Below, one piece after another: positions 36,201 through 44,771 of a stretch of 64,000 nt of DNA. The stretch lies in contig CAWECY010000003.1 of assembly GCA_963807775.1 (NCBI GenBank), positions 310,001 through 374,000 on the forward strand, in the 5' to 3' direction. How positions within the stretch are numbered: the stretch's first letter is position 1; each line of letters begins with the position of its first letter. Under the pieces are notes generated by a model that saw only the letters and a program-made list of their open reading frames with translations, was not told where the DNA came from and did no database searches. The position numbers were made by a program, and so were the translations under genes. This DNA is from Bog-473 sp963807775. GTDB lineage: Bacteria; Actinomycetota; Acidimicrobiia; Acidimicrobiales; RAAP-2.

Positions 36201-37345
36201 GACAATGACCGCCAGAGGTCGAGATGCTGGCGGGCCGCGGCGTGCCAGGTCCGGGCCAGCGCGTAGTCCGCGCCGCGCCCGGCCAGGTCGGCGCGCAGCG
36301 CGTCATCGGTGAGGACGGCGGCCAGGCCGGACGCGATGTCATCGACGTCGAGCGGATCGACGAGGCGCGCCGGCGGCGGGCCGGGGGCCCCGAGGTCGTG
36401 CACGCTGGGCACCTCGTCGCTCACCACCGCCGGCGTCCCCATGCGCATGGCCTCCAACGGGGGCAGCCCGTACCCCTCGGTGAGGGGCACGTAGGCGAAC
36501 GCCCGGGCCCGCTGGTACAGGCCGGAGAGCACCGGGTCGGAGACGGCACCGGCGAACACCACGCCGCTGCTGTCCGGGGGCCGGTCCGGTCCGGGCCCCC
36601 ACCCGGGCGGGCCCACGATGACGAAGGGCCACGGGCCCGGCAACGACGGGCGTACACGCTCGAAGGCCCGCACGAGCCGGTTCACGTTCTTGCGCGGTTC
36701 GAGGGTGCCCACGGTGAGCAGGAACTCACCGGAGACCCCGAGACGCCCGAGGAGCGCGGCGGTGGCGGCGGGGTCGGGGTCGGCCAGGTGGTCCGTCCCA
36801 CCCGGGGCGATGGTGACGCGGTCCGCCTGGACTCCGAAGGCTTGGACGTCGGCGGCCACCAGCCGCGACGGCACGACGAAAGATGCGCCGTCGCCGGCGG
36901 CGCGGCGTAGCGCCGCTTCGTGCCACCGCCTCCCGTGGGGCGTCGTGGCCTCGGGCTGACGACGCCACGCGACGTCGTGGGCCGTGACGACCTGCGCGCC
37001 GCTGCTGCCCCGCCGGAGCGGCGGCACGGCCAGGGAGACCGAGTGCACCACGTCGAACCCGTCCGGCGCGTGCACCCAGCGGTGATCCCACGCCCGCGTC
37101 AGCAGCGGGCCGGGCAGGCGCGAGACGACGAGCGGCCGGCCGAAACCGGCCAGCGGGTCGGGATCTGCCCGACCGTGGACCGACCCGGGGCGGCGGCTGG
37201 CGAACAACGTCGTATCGACCGCGGCCCCTTCTTCGGCGCAGCGCTCGAGCCCGGCGAGCAGGCCACGGGCATAGATGCCGATGCCGCCCGGCACCCGGCG
37301 CCGGAGCTGGTCCACCGTGAGGAGCACCCGCGGCGACTCAGCCAC
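36197..37345 (-). CDS. GT4-family glycosyltransferase
   Basis: A 382-residue GT-B enzyme with PGGIGIYARGLLAGL near the start, TVGTLEPRKNVNRLVRAF in the middle and the donor loop TEGYGLPPLEAMRMGTPAVV. The GTG start lies eight bases inside the previous gene's end, and the stop overlaps the next start as GTGA. It is the middle member of a run of three GT4 paralogues that share the LEPRK-type motif. The run probably arose by duplication and then diverged in acceptor choice. Confidence 0.88.
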   Translation of the reverse strand: MAESPRVLLTVDQLRRRVPGGIGIYARGLLAGLERCAEEGAAVDTTLFASRRPGSVHGRADPDPLAGFGRPLVVSRLPGPLLTRAWDHRWVHAPDGFDVVHSVSLAVPPLRRGSSGAQVVTAHDVAWRRQPEATTPHGRRWHEAALRRAAGDGASFVVPSRLVAADVQAFGVQADRVTIAPGGTDHLADPDPAATAALLGRLGVSGEFLLTVGTLEPRKNVNRLVRAFERVRPSLPGPWPFVIVGPPGWGPGPDRPPDSSGVVFAGAVSDPVLSGLYQRARAFAYVPLTEGYGLPPLEAMRMGTPAVVSDEVPSVHDLGAPGPPPARLVDPLDVDDIASGLAAVLTDDALRADLAGRGADYALARTWHAAARQHLDLWRSLS

Positions 37346-38480
37346 GCGCGTCCGCCGCGTCGCGGTAGAGCTGTTCGAGCTCGGCCCCGCAGCGCTCCCA
37401 GGAGAAGCGGGCCGACCAGGCCCGGCCCGCCGCCGCCAGCCGTTCCCGTCGCGCCGGGTCGCCCAGGACACCGTCGAGCGCAGCGGTGAGGCCGTCGTGG
37501 TCTCCCGGCTCCACCAGGAGCGCGCCGTCGCCGAGGACTTCGGGCAGGGACCCGGCCCGGGTGGCGACGACCGGCACGCCGGCCCGCATGGCCTGCAGCG
37601 GTGGGAAGCCGAATCCCTCGTAGAGCGACGGGTAGGCCAGCACCGTGGCCGCACCCAACAGCGCGACCAGGTCGCGCTGCTCCACCCAGCCGGTGCGCAC
37701 GATGCGGTCGCGCACCGGCGAGGACGCCACGGCCGCCGCCAGCGCGTCGTCACCCCAACCGGACGGGCCGGCCAGGACGAGCCAAGCGCCCGGCCGGCGC
37801 ACGGCGACGTCGCCGAAGGCGCGCACCAGTCCGGGCAGGTCCTTGCGGGGCTCGGCCGTCCCCACGGCCAGGCAGTACTGCTCGGCTCCCGCCGGCAGGA
37901 GGCGACGCCGGGCGGCTCGGGCGTCCGCCTCAAGCAGGTCGGGCAGGTCGGGAATGCCGGGGTTGACCGCTCGCACGCGCCCGGCGTCCGCGCCGAACGC
38001 CTCGACCACCTCGGCCGCCACGAACGACGAGTCGGTGTGGACCCAGGCGCCGCGGCGCAGGGCGCGGCGGATCAGGCCCGGGTAGGCCAGCGTGGCCTCG
38101 TTGCACAGCTCGGGATGATGCAGCGGGGTGAGGTCGTGCACCGAGACCACGGCGGCGGCGGCGGCGGTCGGGGGCACGACGAAGTTGGTGCCGTGCACGA
38201 CGTCGGCCCGGCCGATGAACCACTCGACGGGGGGCAGGTCAGCCCGGGCCCACAGCGCATGCAGCGGGCGCGCCGGCATCGGCCGCTGGTGGGCGCCGAC
38301 GCCGGCCGGCAGCTGGGCGTCGATGGCGCGGCGCCGGCGCCAGCTGACGGCGAAGGCGCGGACGTCGACGGCCGGGCGGTGGGCCAGGGCGGCGAGCGCG
38401 CCCTGGCAGAAGGCTCCGACGCCGGTCGGGAGCCCGAGCAGCGGCGTCGCGTCGAGCGCGACGCGCAGGCGCGTGGGCAC
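37338..38480 (-). CDS. GT4-family glycosyltransferase
   Basis: A 380-residue GT-B enzyme: LDATPLLGLPTGVGAFCQGAL loop, AVGTAEPRKDLPGLVRAF, and donor loop YEGFGFPPLQAMRAGVPVV. This is the first of three consecutive GT4 genes. It lies 26 bases after the SDR gene of the acyl-CoA ligase operon, so all could be on one transcript. A poly-Ala stretch (TAAAAAVVSV) sits before the HDLTPL segment. The acceptor is unknown. Confidence 0.88.
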   Translation of the reverse strand: MPTRLRVALDATPLLGLPTGVGAFCQGALAALAHRPAVDVRAFAVSWRRRRAIDAQLPAGVGAHQRPMPARPLHALWARADLPPVEWFIGRADVVHGTNFVVPPTAAAAAVVSVHDLTPLHHPELCNEATLAYPGLIRRALRRGAWVHTDSSFVAAEVVEAFGADAGRVRAVNPGIPDLPDLLEADARAARRRLLPAGAEQYCLAVGTAEPRKDLPGLVRAFGDVAVRRPGAWLVLAGPSGWGDDALAAAVASSPVRDRIVRTGWVEQRDLVALLGAATVLAYPSLYEGFGFPPLQAMRAGVPVVATRAGSLPEVLGDGALLVEPGDHDGLTAALDGVLGDPARRERLAAAGRAWSARFSWERCGAELEQLYRDAADARG

Positions 38481-38506
38481 TGCGCCGGCGGACGCGTCCA
38501 GGCCGC

Positions 38507-39334
38507 TCAGGTCGTGATCGCCCCGTCGATGGAGAGGATGGCGCCGGTCACGTAGGCCGCCTCGTGGGAGCCCAGGTAGGCGAAGGCGCCGGCGATCTCA
38601 TGGGGATACGCGAAGCCGAGGGGGGTCATGATCCGCTCGATCAGCTTCCAATCGGCATCTTCGGGCGGCCCGAAGTTGTGGATGATCGGCGTGTCCACGC
38701 CGCCGGGTGCGACGCCGTTGACGCGCACGCCGCGTGCCATGTACTCCACCGCCAGCGCCTTGGTGAGCAAGCTGACGCCGCCTTTGGACGCGCAGTAGGC
38801 GGCCGAGTACGGCTGGCCGATGATGCCGGCCGTCGACACCGTGTTCACGATGGCGCCACCGTGCTCGATCATGCCCGGGAGCACGGCGCGGCACATCAGG
38901 AAGGTCCCGGTCAGGTTGACCGCAATGATCCTGTCCCAGCCGCTCAGGGACTGCTCGGGCGTGTGGGCGAACCCCCCGATGCCGGCGATGTTGCAGAGGT
39001 TGGTGATGTGGCCGAGCTCCTCGCGGGCCTGCGACACGATGGCGGCGACCGCGTCCTCGTCGGTGACGTCGCAGGGCAGCGCGATGGCACGCCCACCCGC
39101 CGCGGCCGACTCCTGGTTGATCTCGGACGCCACGACGGCGATGGCGTCACCGGCCACATCGAGGCACGCCACGGCGGCACCCTCGGCGGCGAGCCGGCGC
39201 GCCGTGGCGCGCCCGATGCCCGAGCCGGCACCCGTGACGACCGCCACCCGGCCCCGGTAGCGCCCGGGCGTGACGGCCTCGGGCGCCGTACCGCGGTTGG
39301 GGTCGGATTCGCCGACCCTGGTGGTGGGGCTCAT
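38507..39334 (-). CDS. SDR-family oxidoreductase
   Basis: A 275-residue classical short-chain dehydrogenase. The cofactor loop is TGAGSGIG, the segment CNIAGIGG replaces the usual NNAG, and the catalytic set is S (STAGIIGQ) with YCASK. An aspartate after the second strand (CLDVAG) suggests NAD preference. The first 25 residues are a polar leader. Coupled by ATGA to the acyl-CoA ligase upstream, so it probably acts on the ligase product or a later intermediate, such as a hydroxyacyl or steroid alcohol. This is inference from the pairing. Confidence 0.87.
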   Translation of the reverse strand: MSPTTRVGESDPNRGTAPEAVTPGRYRGRVAVVTGAGSGIGRATARRLAAEGAAVACLDVAGDAIAVVASEINQESAAAGGRAIALPCDVTDEDAVAAIVSQAREELGHITNLCNIAGIGGFAHTPEQSLSGWDRIIAVNLTGTFLMCRAVLPGMIEHGGAIVNTVSTAGIIGQPYSAAYCASKGGVSLLTKALAVEYMARGVRVNGVAPGGVDTPIIHNFGPPEDADWKLIERIMTPLGFAYPHEIAGAFAYLGSHEAAYVTGAILSIDGAITT

Positions 39335-40992
39335 GCTCGCTCCTTCTCGTCGGCCGCTCGGCCGGGGCCACTGCCTAGCATCTCGGAGCCGGGGCGACGA
39401 TTCGCGGCCAGTCGCCCGCGCCGCTCCTCGGCGCCGGCGGCGGCCAGCTCGGCCAGGCGGACCGGGTCGACCTTCATCATGGGGGTCAGGGGCAGCTCGT
39501 CGACCACGACCAGCGCGTCGGGCGCCTTGTAGTCGGAGAGGGAGGCGGCGCAGTGCTCGCGCAATGCCCCGAGGTCCGGCCCCGCCGCCCCGGCCTCGGG
39601 CACCACGACCGCCACCCCGATCTCGCCCAGGATCTCGTCGGGCACGCCGACCACGGCCGCCCGGGCCACGGTCGGGTGCGCCGCCAGCACCTCTTCCACC
39701 TCGGCCGGATAGATGTTGTACCCGCCACGGATGTAGCGCTCGTGGGCCCGACCGGACAGCTGCAGGTTCCCCTCGGAGGTGAGCCGCCCGAAGTCGCCCG
39801 TCGTCAGCCAGCCGTCGGGCGCCAGGACGGTGGCGGTCGCCTCAGCATCGAGCAGCTCGGGGAGGGCGCGCCCGCGTCCGGGGCCCTGCCCCCAGTACCC
39901 GCGCATGGCGGCCGCCGAGCGCAGGCGGACCCGACCCACCGACCCCTGCGCCACCTCGTGACCGTCGTCGTCCACGACGGACAGCTCGACGCCCGGCACG
40001 GGGCGGCCCACGGTCGTCGCCACCTCCTCGTCGCTCGACGCCAGGGTGGTGCCCGTCCCGAGCGACGTCTCGGTCGAGGTGTAGCGCACGACGACGGGGA
40101 CGCCGAGACGGTCGCGCAGCGTGCGCACCAACGCCGCGCTCGTCCGCGCCGCGCCCGTGCCGGCAATGCGCAACGCGCCGAGATCGGCCCCGGGCAGCCC
40201 GGGGCTCTGCAGCATGAGGGCCCACTGGGTCGGCACGCCCTGGGCCACCGTCACCCGCTCCTCGGCCAGGATGCGTACGGCGTCATCGGCCCGCCACGGC
40301 GTCGGCGTGATGACGGTGGTGATGCCATGGGCGATCTCGTCCCAGGCCCGCGTCATGTACCCCACGTGGGCGAAGGGCAGCGGCGACAAGCGCCGGTCGC
40401 CGGGCTCGCTCAGCACGTCGGTGCCGTCGGCCACGGCGGCCAGGTTGACATGGTCGAAGACGGCGCCCTTGGGGCGTCCCGTGGTCCCGCTCGTCCACAC
40501 CACGGCGACCGGGTCGTGCGGGTGGAGCTCGGGCCAGGATCCGGGGGGCGGTCCGGCCCACGTCTCCGCCGCCTCGGCACGCTCGGCCACCGCGACGCGA
40601 CCGGCGTCGGGCCGGGCCGCCGCGTCGGGGTCGACCACGATGAGCACGGGCGCGGCCCGCTCCACGATGGAGGCGATCTCCGCGGCGCCCATGCGGGGGT
40701 TGATGCCCGAGGTGACGGCACCGAGGCGGAGCAGCGCCGCGTAGAGCACGGCGTAGTCGATGGACGACGGGAGCATCAGGCACACGACGTCCCCCGCCGA
40801 GACGCCGCGCCCGGCCAACCAGCCGGCGGCGCCGGCGGCGGCGCGATCCCACTCGGCGAAGGTCAGGCTGCGCCGGGCGCGGTCCGGGCCCGCCGGCTCG
40901 ACGTACGCCTCGACGTCGCCGTGCACCACGGCGGCCTCCCGCAGGACGGACACCACCGTGGCGTGCCGATCGGTGGCGATGCGCGCTGTCAT
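39331..40992 (-). CDS. AMP-forming acyl-CoA ligase
   Basis: A 553-residue ANL-superfamily enzyme that activates a carboxylic acid to its CoA thioester through an acyl-adenylate. Seen: P-loop WTSGTTGRPKG, the YTSTETSLGTG adenylate block, WLTTGDFGRL, the hinge GRAHERYIRGGYNIYP and the catalytic lysine in PLTPMMKVDP. The ATG is the first in-frame start with family-like sequence. It heads an operon with an SDR and is divergent from cofD. The substrate could be a fatty acid or steroid-derived acid, which fits the catabolic theme, but it is not shown. Confidence 0.9.
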   Translation of the reverse strand: MTARIATDRHATVVSVLREAAVVHGDVEAYVEPAGPDRARRSLTFAEWDRAAAGAAGWLAGRGVSAGDVVCLMLPSSIDYAVLYAALLRLGAVTSGINPRMGAAEIASIVERAAPVLIVVDPDAAARPDAGRVAVAERAEAAETWAGPPPGSWPELHPHDPVAVVWTSGTTGRPKGAVFDHVNLAAVADGTDVLSEPGDRRLSPLPFAHVGYMTRAWDEIAHGITTVITPTPWRADDAVRILAEERVTVAQGVPTQWALMLQSPGLPGADLGALRIAGTGAARTSAALVRTLRDRLGVPVVVRYTSTETSLGTGTTLASSDEEVATTVGRPVPGVELSVVDDDGHEVAQGSVGRVRLRSAAAMRGYWGQGPGRGRALPELLDAEATATVLAPDGWLTTGDFGRLTSEGNLQLSGRAHERYIRGGYNIYPAEVEEVLAAHPTVARAAVVGVPDEILGEIGVAVVVPEAGAAGPDLGALREHCAASLSDYKAPDALVVVDELPLTPMMKVDPVRLAELAAAGAEERRGRLAANRRPGSEMLGSGPGRAADEKERA

Positions 40993-41058
40993 GGCGGGCG
41001 GCGATGGTACCAGGGGCCTGCGGGCGGCCGGCCCGGCGGATGCTCCTATGCTCATCGC

Positions 41059-42006
41059 GTGCTGGTGGCCCTGTGCGGCGGAGTCGGGGCCGCCCGAATG
41101 CTCTCGGGGCTCGTCGGCGTCGTCCCGCCCGAAGAGATCATCGCCATCGTCAACGTCGGCGACGACATGGTCCTGCACGGCCTGCACATCAGCCCCGACC
41201 TCGACACCGTCACCTACACCCTGGCCGGCATGGACAACCGCGAGACCGGCTGGGGGGTGGCCGGGGAGAGCTGGGCCGTCATGGACGAACTGGCCCGTCT
41301 GGGCGGCGAGGACTGGTTCCGGCTCGGCGATCGCGATCTGGCCACGCACCTGTTCCGGACGGGCGGGCTACGCGCCGGGGCGCCGCTCAGTTCGGTGACG
41401 GCCATGCTGGCCCAACGTCGCGGCGTGGCGGTGCGAATGCTGCCGGTCAGCGACGACCCCGTGCGGACCCGGGTGACGCTGGCCGAGGCGACCGCCCTCG
41501 GCCCGCCCGGCAGCGAGGTCGGCTTCCAGGACTACTTCGTCCGACTGCGCCACGAGGTGGCGGTGAGCGGCGTCCGCTTCGAGGGCGCGGCCGCCGCCCG
41601 GCCGGCGCCCGGAGTCACGGAGTCGCTCGAGCAGGCGGACGTGATCGTGGTTTGCCCGTCGAACCCCGTGGTGTCCATAGGCCCCGTGCTGGCCGTCCCC
41701 GGCGTGCGCGAGGCGCTGGTCGAGCGCCGCGACCGCGTCGTGGCCGTGTCACCCATCATCGCCGGCGCCGCGCTCAAGGGCCCGGCCGATCGCCTCATGG
41801 CCGAGCTCGGGACCGAGGCGTCGGTGGTGGGGGTCGCCCGACTGTACGCGCCGTGGGTGGGCACCCTCGTCGTGGACGGTGCCGACGCGGCCCGGGCGCC
41901 GGACGTGGAGGCCGAGGGCCTGCGCTGCGTGGTCACCGACACCGTGATGAGCTCGCCGGCCCGTGCGGCGGCCCTGGCGCAGGTGGTGGTCGATGCCGGA
42001 CGGTGA
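41059..42006 (+). CDS. cofD: 2-phospho-L-lactate transferase (F420 biosynthesis)
   Basis: A 315-residue CofD/FbiA-type enzyme that transfers the lactyl-phosphate (or phosphoenolpyruvyl) part to the deazaflavin Fo, making F420-0 or its dehydro form. The N-terminus LVALCGGVGAARML is the nucleotide loop, NVGDDM and GLHISPDLDTV form the metal and Fo site, and VCPSNPVVSIGPVL is a family signature. The GTG is chosen over very long upstream readings that lie opposite the acyl-CoA ligase. It overlaps cofE by 14 bases. It supplies the cofactor for the LLM oxidoreductases in the P450 operon. Confidence 0.93.
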   Translation: MLVALCGGVGAARMLSGLVGVVPPEEIIAIVNVGDDMVLHGLHISPDLDTVTYTLAGMDNRETGWGVAGESWAVMDELARLGGEDWFRLGDRDLATHLFRTGGLRAGAPLSSVTAMLAQRRGVAVRMLPVSDDPVRTRVTLAEATALGPPGSEVGFQDYFVRLRHEVAVSGVRFEGAAAARPAPGVTESLEQADVIVVCPSNPVVSIGPVLAVPGVREALVERRDRVVAVSPIIAGAALKGPADRLMAELGTEASVVGVARLYAPWVGTLVVDGADAARAPDVEAEGLRCVVTDTVMSSPARAAALAQVVVDAGR

Positions 42007-42724
42007 CGGTGTCATGGTGCTCCCGGTCACCGGCCTGGGCGAGGTGGCACCGGGCACCGACCTGGCCCGGCTCATCGCCGACGGGCTCGCCCCCTCCCGT
42101 CCCGGGGGCACCGAGCTGCGCCACGGGGATGTGGTGGTGGTCACCCAGAAGATCGTGTCGAAGGCCGAAGGCCGCCTGGTGCCGCTCGACCACGCCGATC
42201 CGGCGGCCAAGCTGGCGCTGGTGGCAGCCGAGTCGGCGCGCATCCTGCGCCGCCGCGGTGACCTCGTGATCAGCGAGACGCGGCACGGGTTCGTCTGCGC
42301 CAACGCCGGCGTCGACCTGTCGAACGTGGCCGAGGGCACCGCGGCGCTGCTGCCCGAGGACTCCGACCGATCGGCCCGGCGCATCCGGGCCGGCCTGCGG
42401 GCCGCCCTGGGTGTCGACGTGGGGGTGATCGTCTCCGACACCTTCGGGCGGGCCTGGCGCCGGGGTGTGACCGACGTCGCCATCGGGTGCGCCGGTGTCG
42501 CCGCCGTCGTCGACCTCAAGGGCACCCTCGATGCCGGGGGCCGCGAGCTGCTGGCGACCGAGGTCTGCGTGGCCGACGAGCTCGCCTCGGCGGCCGAGCT
42601 GGTGATGGGCAAGGACCGCGGGGTCCCGGTCGCCATCGTCCGCGGGGTGCCACCGGCCTGGTTGCGTCCGGCCTCCGTGCGCGCCGAGGTCATCCGCACG
42701 CCCGACGAAGACCTGTTCCGCTGA
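41993..42724 (+). CDS. cofE: F420-0:gamma-glutamyl ligase
   Basis: A 243-residue CofE-type ligase that adds glutamates to F420-0 using GTP. Blocks: VVVTQKIVSKAEGRLV, ETRHGFVCANAGVDLSN, VIVSDTFGRAWRRGVTDVAIGCAG and ELASAAELVMGKDRGVPVAI. It lacks the C-terminal nitroreductase-like domain that is fused in mycobacterial FbiB, so a separate reductase is probably encoded elsewhere. It is translationally coupled to cofD by overlap. It is convergent with the epimerase gene, six bases away. Confidence 0.93.
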   Translation: MPDGDGVMVLPVTGLGEVAPGTDLARLIADGLAPSRPGGTELRHGDVVVVTQKIVSKAEGRLVPLDHADPAAKLALVAAESARILRRRGDLVISETRHGFVCANAGVDLSNVAEGTAALLPEDSDRSARRIRAGLRAALGVDVGVIVSDTFGRAWRRGVTDVAIGCAGVAAVVDLKGTLDAGGRELLATEVCVADELASAAELVMGKDRGVPVAIVRGVPPAWLRPASVRAEVIRTPDEDLFR

Positions 42725-42730
42725 CTCCGC

Positions 42731-43681
42731 TCAGCCCAGGCGGTCGGCGACGTGCTCCAAGGTGGCCCGGGTGCCGTCGGCCAGCTCGGTCCAGGGCCGC
42801 CAGCCGAGCTGGATGGCGGCGCGCTCGATGTCGAGGCTCGACCGCTTCAGCTCGCCCGGTCGCGCCGGCGCCAGCATGGCGGTGACGTCGACGTCCGCCA
42901 CGTCGGCCATGGTGCCCAACAGCTCGTTGACCGAAGTCTCGCGGCCCGTCCCGACGTTGCACACGAGCCCGCCGCCCCGCGAGGCGGCGCGCACGAAGGC
43001 GTCGACCACGTCGTCGACGAAGACGAAGTCGCGGGTCTGCTCACCGTCGCCGAAGACGGTGACCGGGAGGCCACGCAGGATCCGCTCGGCGAAGATGGCG
43101 ACCACGCCGGCCTCCCCGTGCGGGTCCTGGCGGGGCCCGTACACGTTGCCGAGGGCCAACGCGCTGTATTCCAGGGCATGCAACTCCCGGTACGCGACCA
43201 GGTAGTCGATGACGGACTTCTTGGCCACCCCGTAGGGAGAGAGCGGGTGATGGGGATGGGACTCGCGCACCGGCAGGTCCTCGGGGGTGGGCTCGCCGTA
43301 GAGCGTGCCCCCGCTGGCCGCGAAGACGACACGCTCGCACTCGGCCTGGCGGGCGCCCTCCAGGACGTTGAGCGATCCCACGATGTTGACGGTGGCGTCG
43401 AAGGCCGGGCGGTCGACCGAGACACGGACGTCGGCCTGCGCGGCCAGGTGGAAGACGAGCTCGGGACGGCGCCGCGCCATCAGCTCTATGACGGCCGGGA
43501 CCGAGATGTCGAGATGGTGGATGGTGAGCGCCCGCCCGGCGCTGCCGCGGGCGTCGGCCAAGTTGGAGAGCGAGCCTGTCGAGAAGTCGTCGACCACGTC
43601 GACCTCGTGGCCCTCGACCAGCAGGCGGTCCACCAGGTTGGACCCGATGAATCCCGCACCTCCGGTCACGAGCGTGCGCAT
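42731..43681 (-). CDS. NAD-dependent nucleotide-sugar epimerase/dehydratase
   Basis: A 316-residue extended SDR similar to UDP-glucose 4-epimerases: VTGGAGFIGSNLVDRLL loop, LAAQADVRVSVDRP, catalytic S in ASGGTLYGE and Y-x-x-x-K in YGVAKKS. The GNVYGPRQDPHGEAGVVAIFA and DGEQTRDFVFVDDVV blocks are typical. It starts 13 bases after the guanylyltransferase-like gene and is last in that operon. Galactose, galacturonate or mannose-type products are possible; sequence alone does not decide. Confidence 0.88.
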   Translation of the reverse strand: MRTLVTGGAGFIGSNLVDRLLVEGHEVDVVDDFSTGSLSNLADARGSAGRALTIHHLDISVPAVIELMARRRPELVFHLAAQADVRVSVDRPAFDATVNIVGSLNVLEGARQAECERVVFAASGGTLYGEPTPEDLPVRESHPHHPLSPYGVAKKSVIDYLVAYRELHALEYSALALGNVYGPRQDPHGEAGVVAIFAERILRGLPVTVFGDGEQTRDFVFVDDVVDAFVRAASRGGGLVCNVGTGRETSVNELLGTMADVADVDVTAMLAPARPGELKRSSLDIERAAIQLGWRPWTELADGTRATLEHVADRLG

Positions 43682-43694
43682 GGCGCCGTCTGTT

Positions 43695-44771
43695 CTAGCC
43701 CGCGACCCGCTCGCCGTCGACCAGCGTCCCCGAGGACACCACCGCGTCGGCCCCGAGGATCGACACCGGCCGGACGTCGGCCCGCTGGCCCACGATGGAG
43801 CGGGGTCCCATGACGGAGCCGCCCACCTTGGCGTCGGCAGCCACGTGGCACGCGTCCATCAGCACCGAATCTTCGACGACCGCGCCCGCCGAGACGACTG
43901 TGCCCCGGCCGAGGATGCTGCGGGTCACCTGCGCCCCCGCCTCGACGCGACAGCCGGCGAAGACCACCGCCGGACCGATCACGTCGCCGGCCAGCTCGCT
44001 CTCGCCCTCGGCCAGCACGCCGTCACCCCGGGCGACCAGGCCCGGGGCCACCACCGGCCCACGCCGCCCGTTCACATAGTCGAAATTGGCCTCCAGGTAG
44101 GCGGACGGCGTGCCCGTGTCGAGCCAGTAGCCCTCGTCGCAGAGGGCGAAGAGGCGCCCGTCCCGCACCATGGCCGGGAAGGTCTCGCGCTCGATGGACA
44201 CGCGCCCGGCCTCGGGGATCCGCTCCAGCACCGACGGTTCGAGCACGTAGGTGCCGGCGTTGATCTCATTGGTGGGTGCCTCGTCACGCGGGGGTTTCTC
44301 CACGAAGGCGGTGACCCGGCCCCGCTCATCGGTCGGGACCACTCCGAACGCGGACGGGTCGGGGACCGGATGGAGCGCGATGGTGCCCTCGGCGCCACGC
44401 TCCCGGTGGAAGGCCACGAATGAGGTCAGGTCGAGGTCGGTCAGGACGTCACCGTTGAGCACCACGAAGGTTTCGTCGATGCCGGCGAAGGTGGCGGCGA
44501 AGCGGACCGCCCCCGCCGTGTCGAGCGGGTCCGGCTCGACGGCATAGGTCAGGCGTACCCCGGCCGCCTGCCCGTCGGGGTACGCCTCCATGAACGCGTC
44601 GGGCAGGTAGCCGAGCGAGAGGACGGCCTCCTCCACGCCGTGGGCAGCCAGATGGCCCAGCACGCGCTCGATCATGGGAACCCCGACGATGGGGAGCATC
44701 TGCTTGGGCGTCGACAGCGTCAGGGGACGCAGCCTCGTACCCTCGCCGCCGACGAGGACCACGGCCTTCAT
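43695..44771 (-). CDS. mannose-1-phosphate guanylyltransferase-like nucleotidyltransferase
   Basis: A 358-residue sugar-nucleotide pyrophosphorylase. The N-terminal Rossmann-like domain has the GGEGTRLRPLT loop (8-18), LNGDVLTD and FVEKP motifs. The C-terminal part (about 245-355) is a left-handed beta-helix of hexapeptide turns. This architecture is shared by mannose-1-P guanylyltransferases of actinomycetes and by glucose-1-P thymidylyl- or uridylyltransferases. GDP-mannose is favoured by the phosphomannomutase in the same window. It follows directly after the upstream gene's stop with no spacer. Confidence 0.85.
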   Translation of the reverse strand: MKAVVLVGGEGTRLRPLTLSTPKQMLPIVGVPMIERVLGHLAAHGVEEAVLSLGYLPDAFMEAYPDGQAAGVRLTYAVEPDPLDTAGAVRFAATFAGIDETFVVLNGDVLTDLDLTSFVAFHRERGAEGTIALHPVPDPSAFGVVPTDERGRVTAFVEKPPRDEAPTNEINAGTYVLEPSVLERIPEAGRVSIERETFPAMVRDGRLFALCDEGYWLDTGTPSAYLEANFDYVNGRRGPVVAPGLVARGDGVLAEGESELAGDVIGPAVVFAGCRVEAGAQVTRSILGRGTVVSAGAVVEDSVLMDACHVAADAKVGGSVMGPRSIVGQRADVRPVSILGADAVVSSGTLVDGERVAG

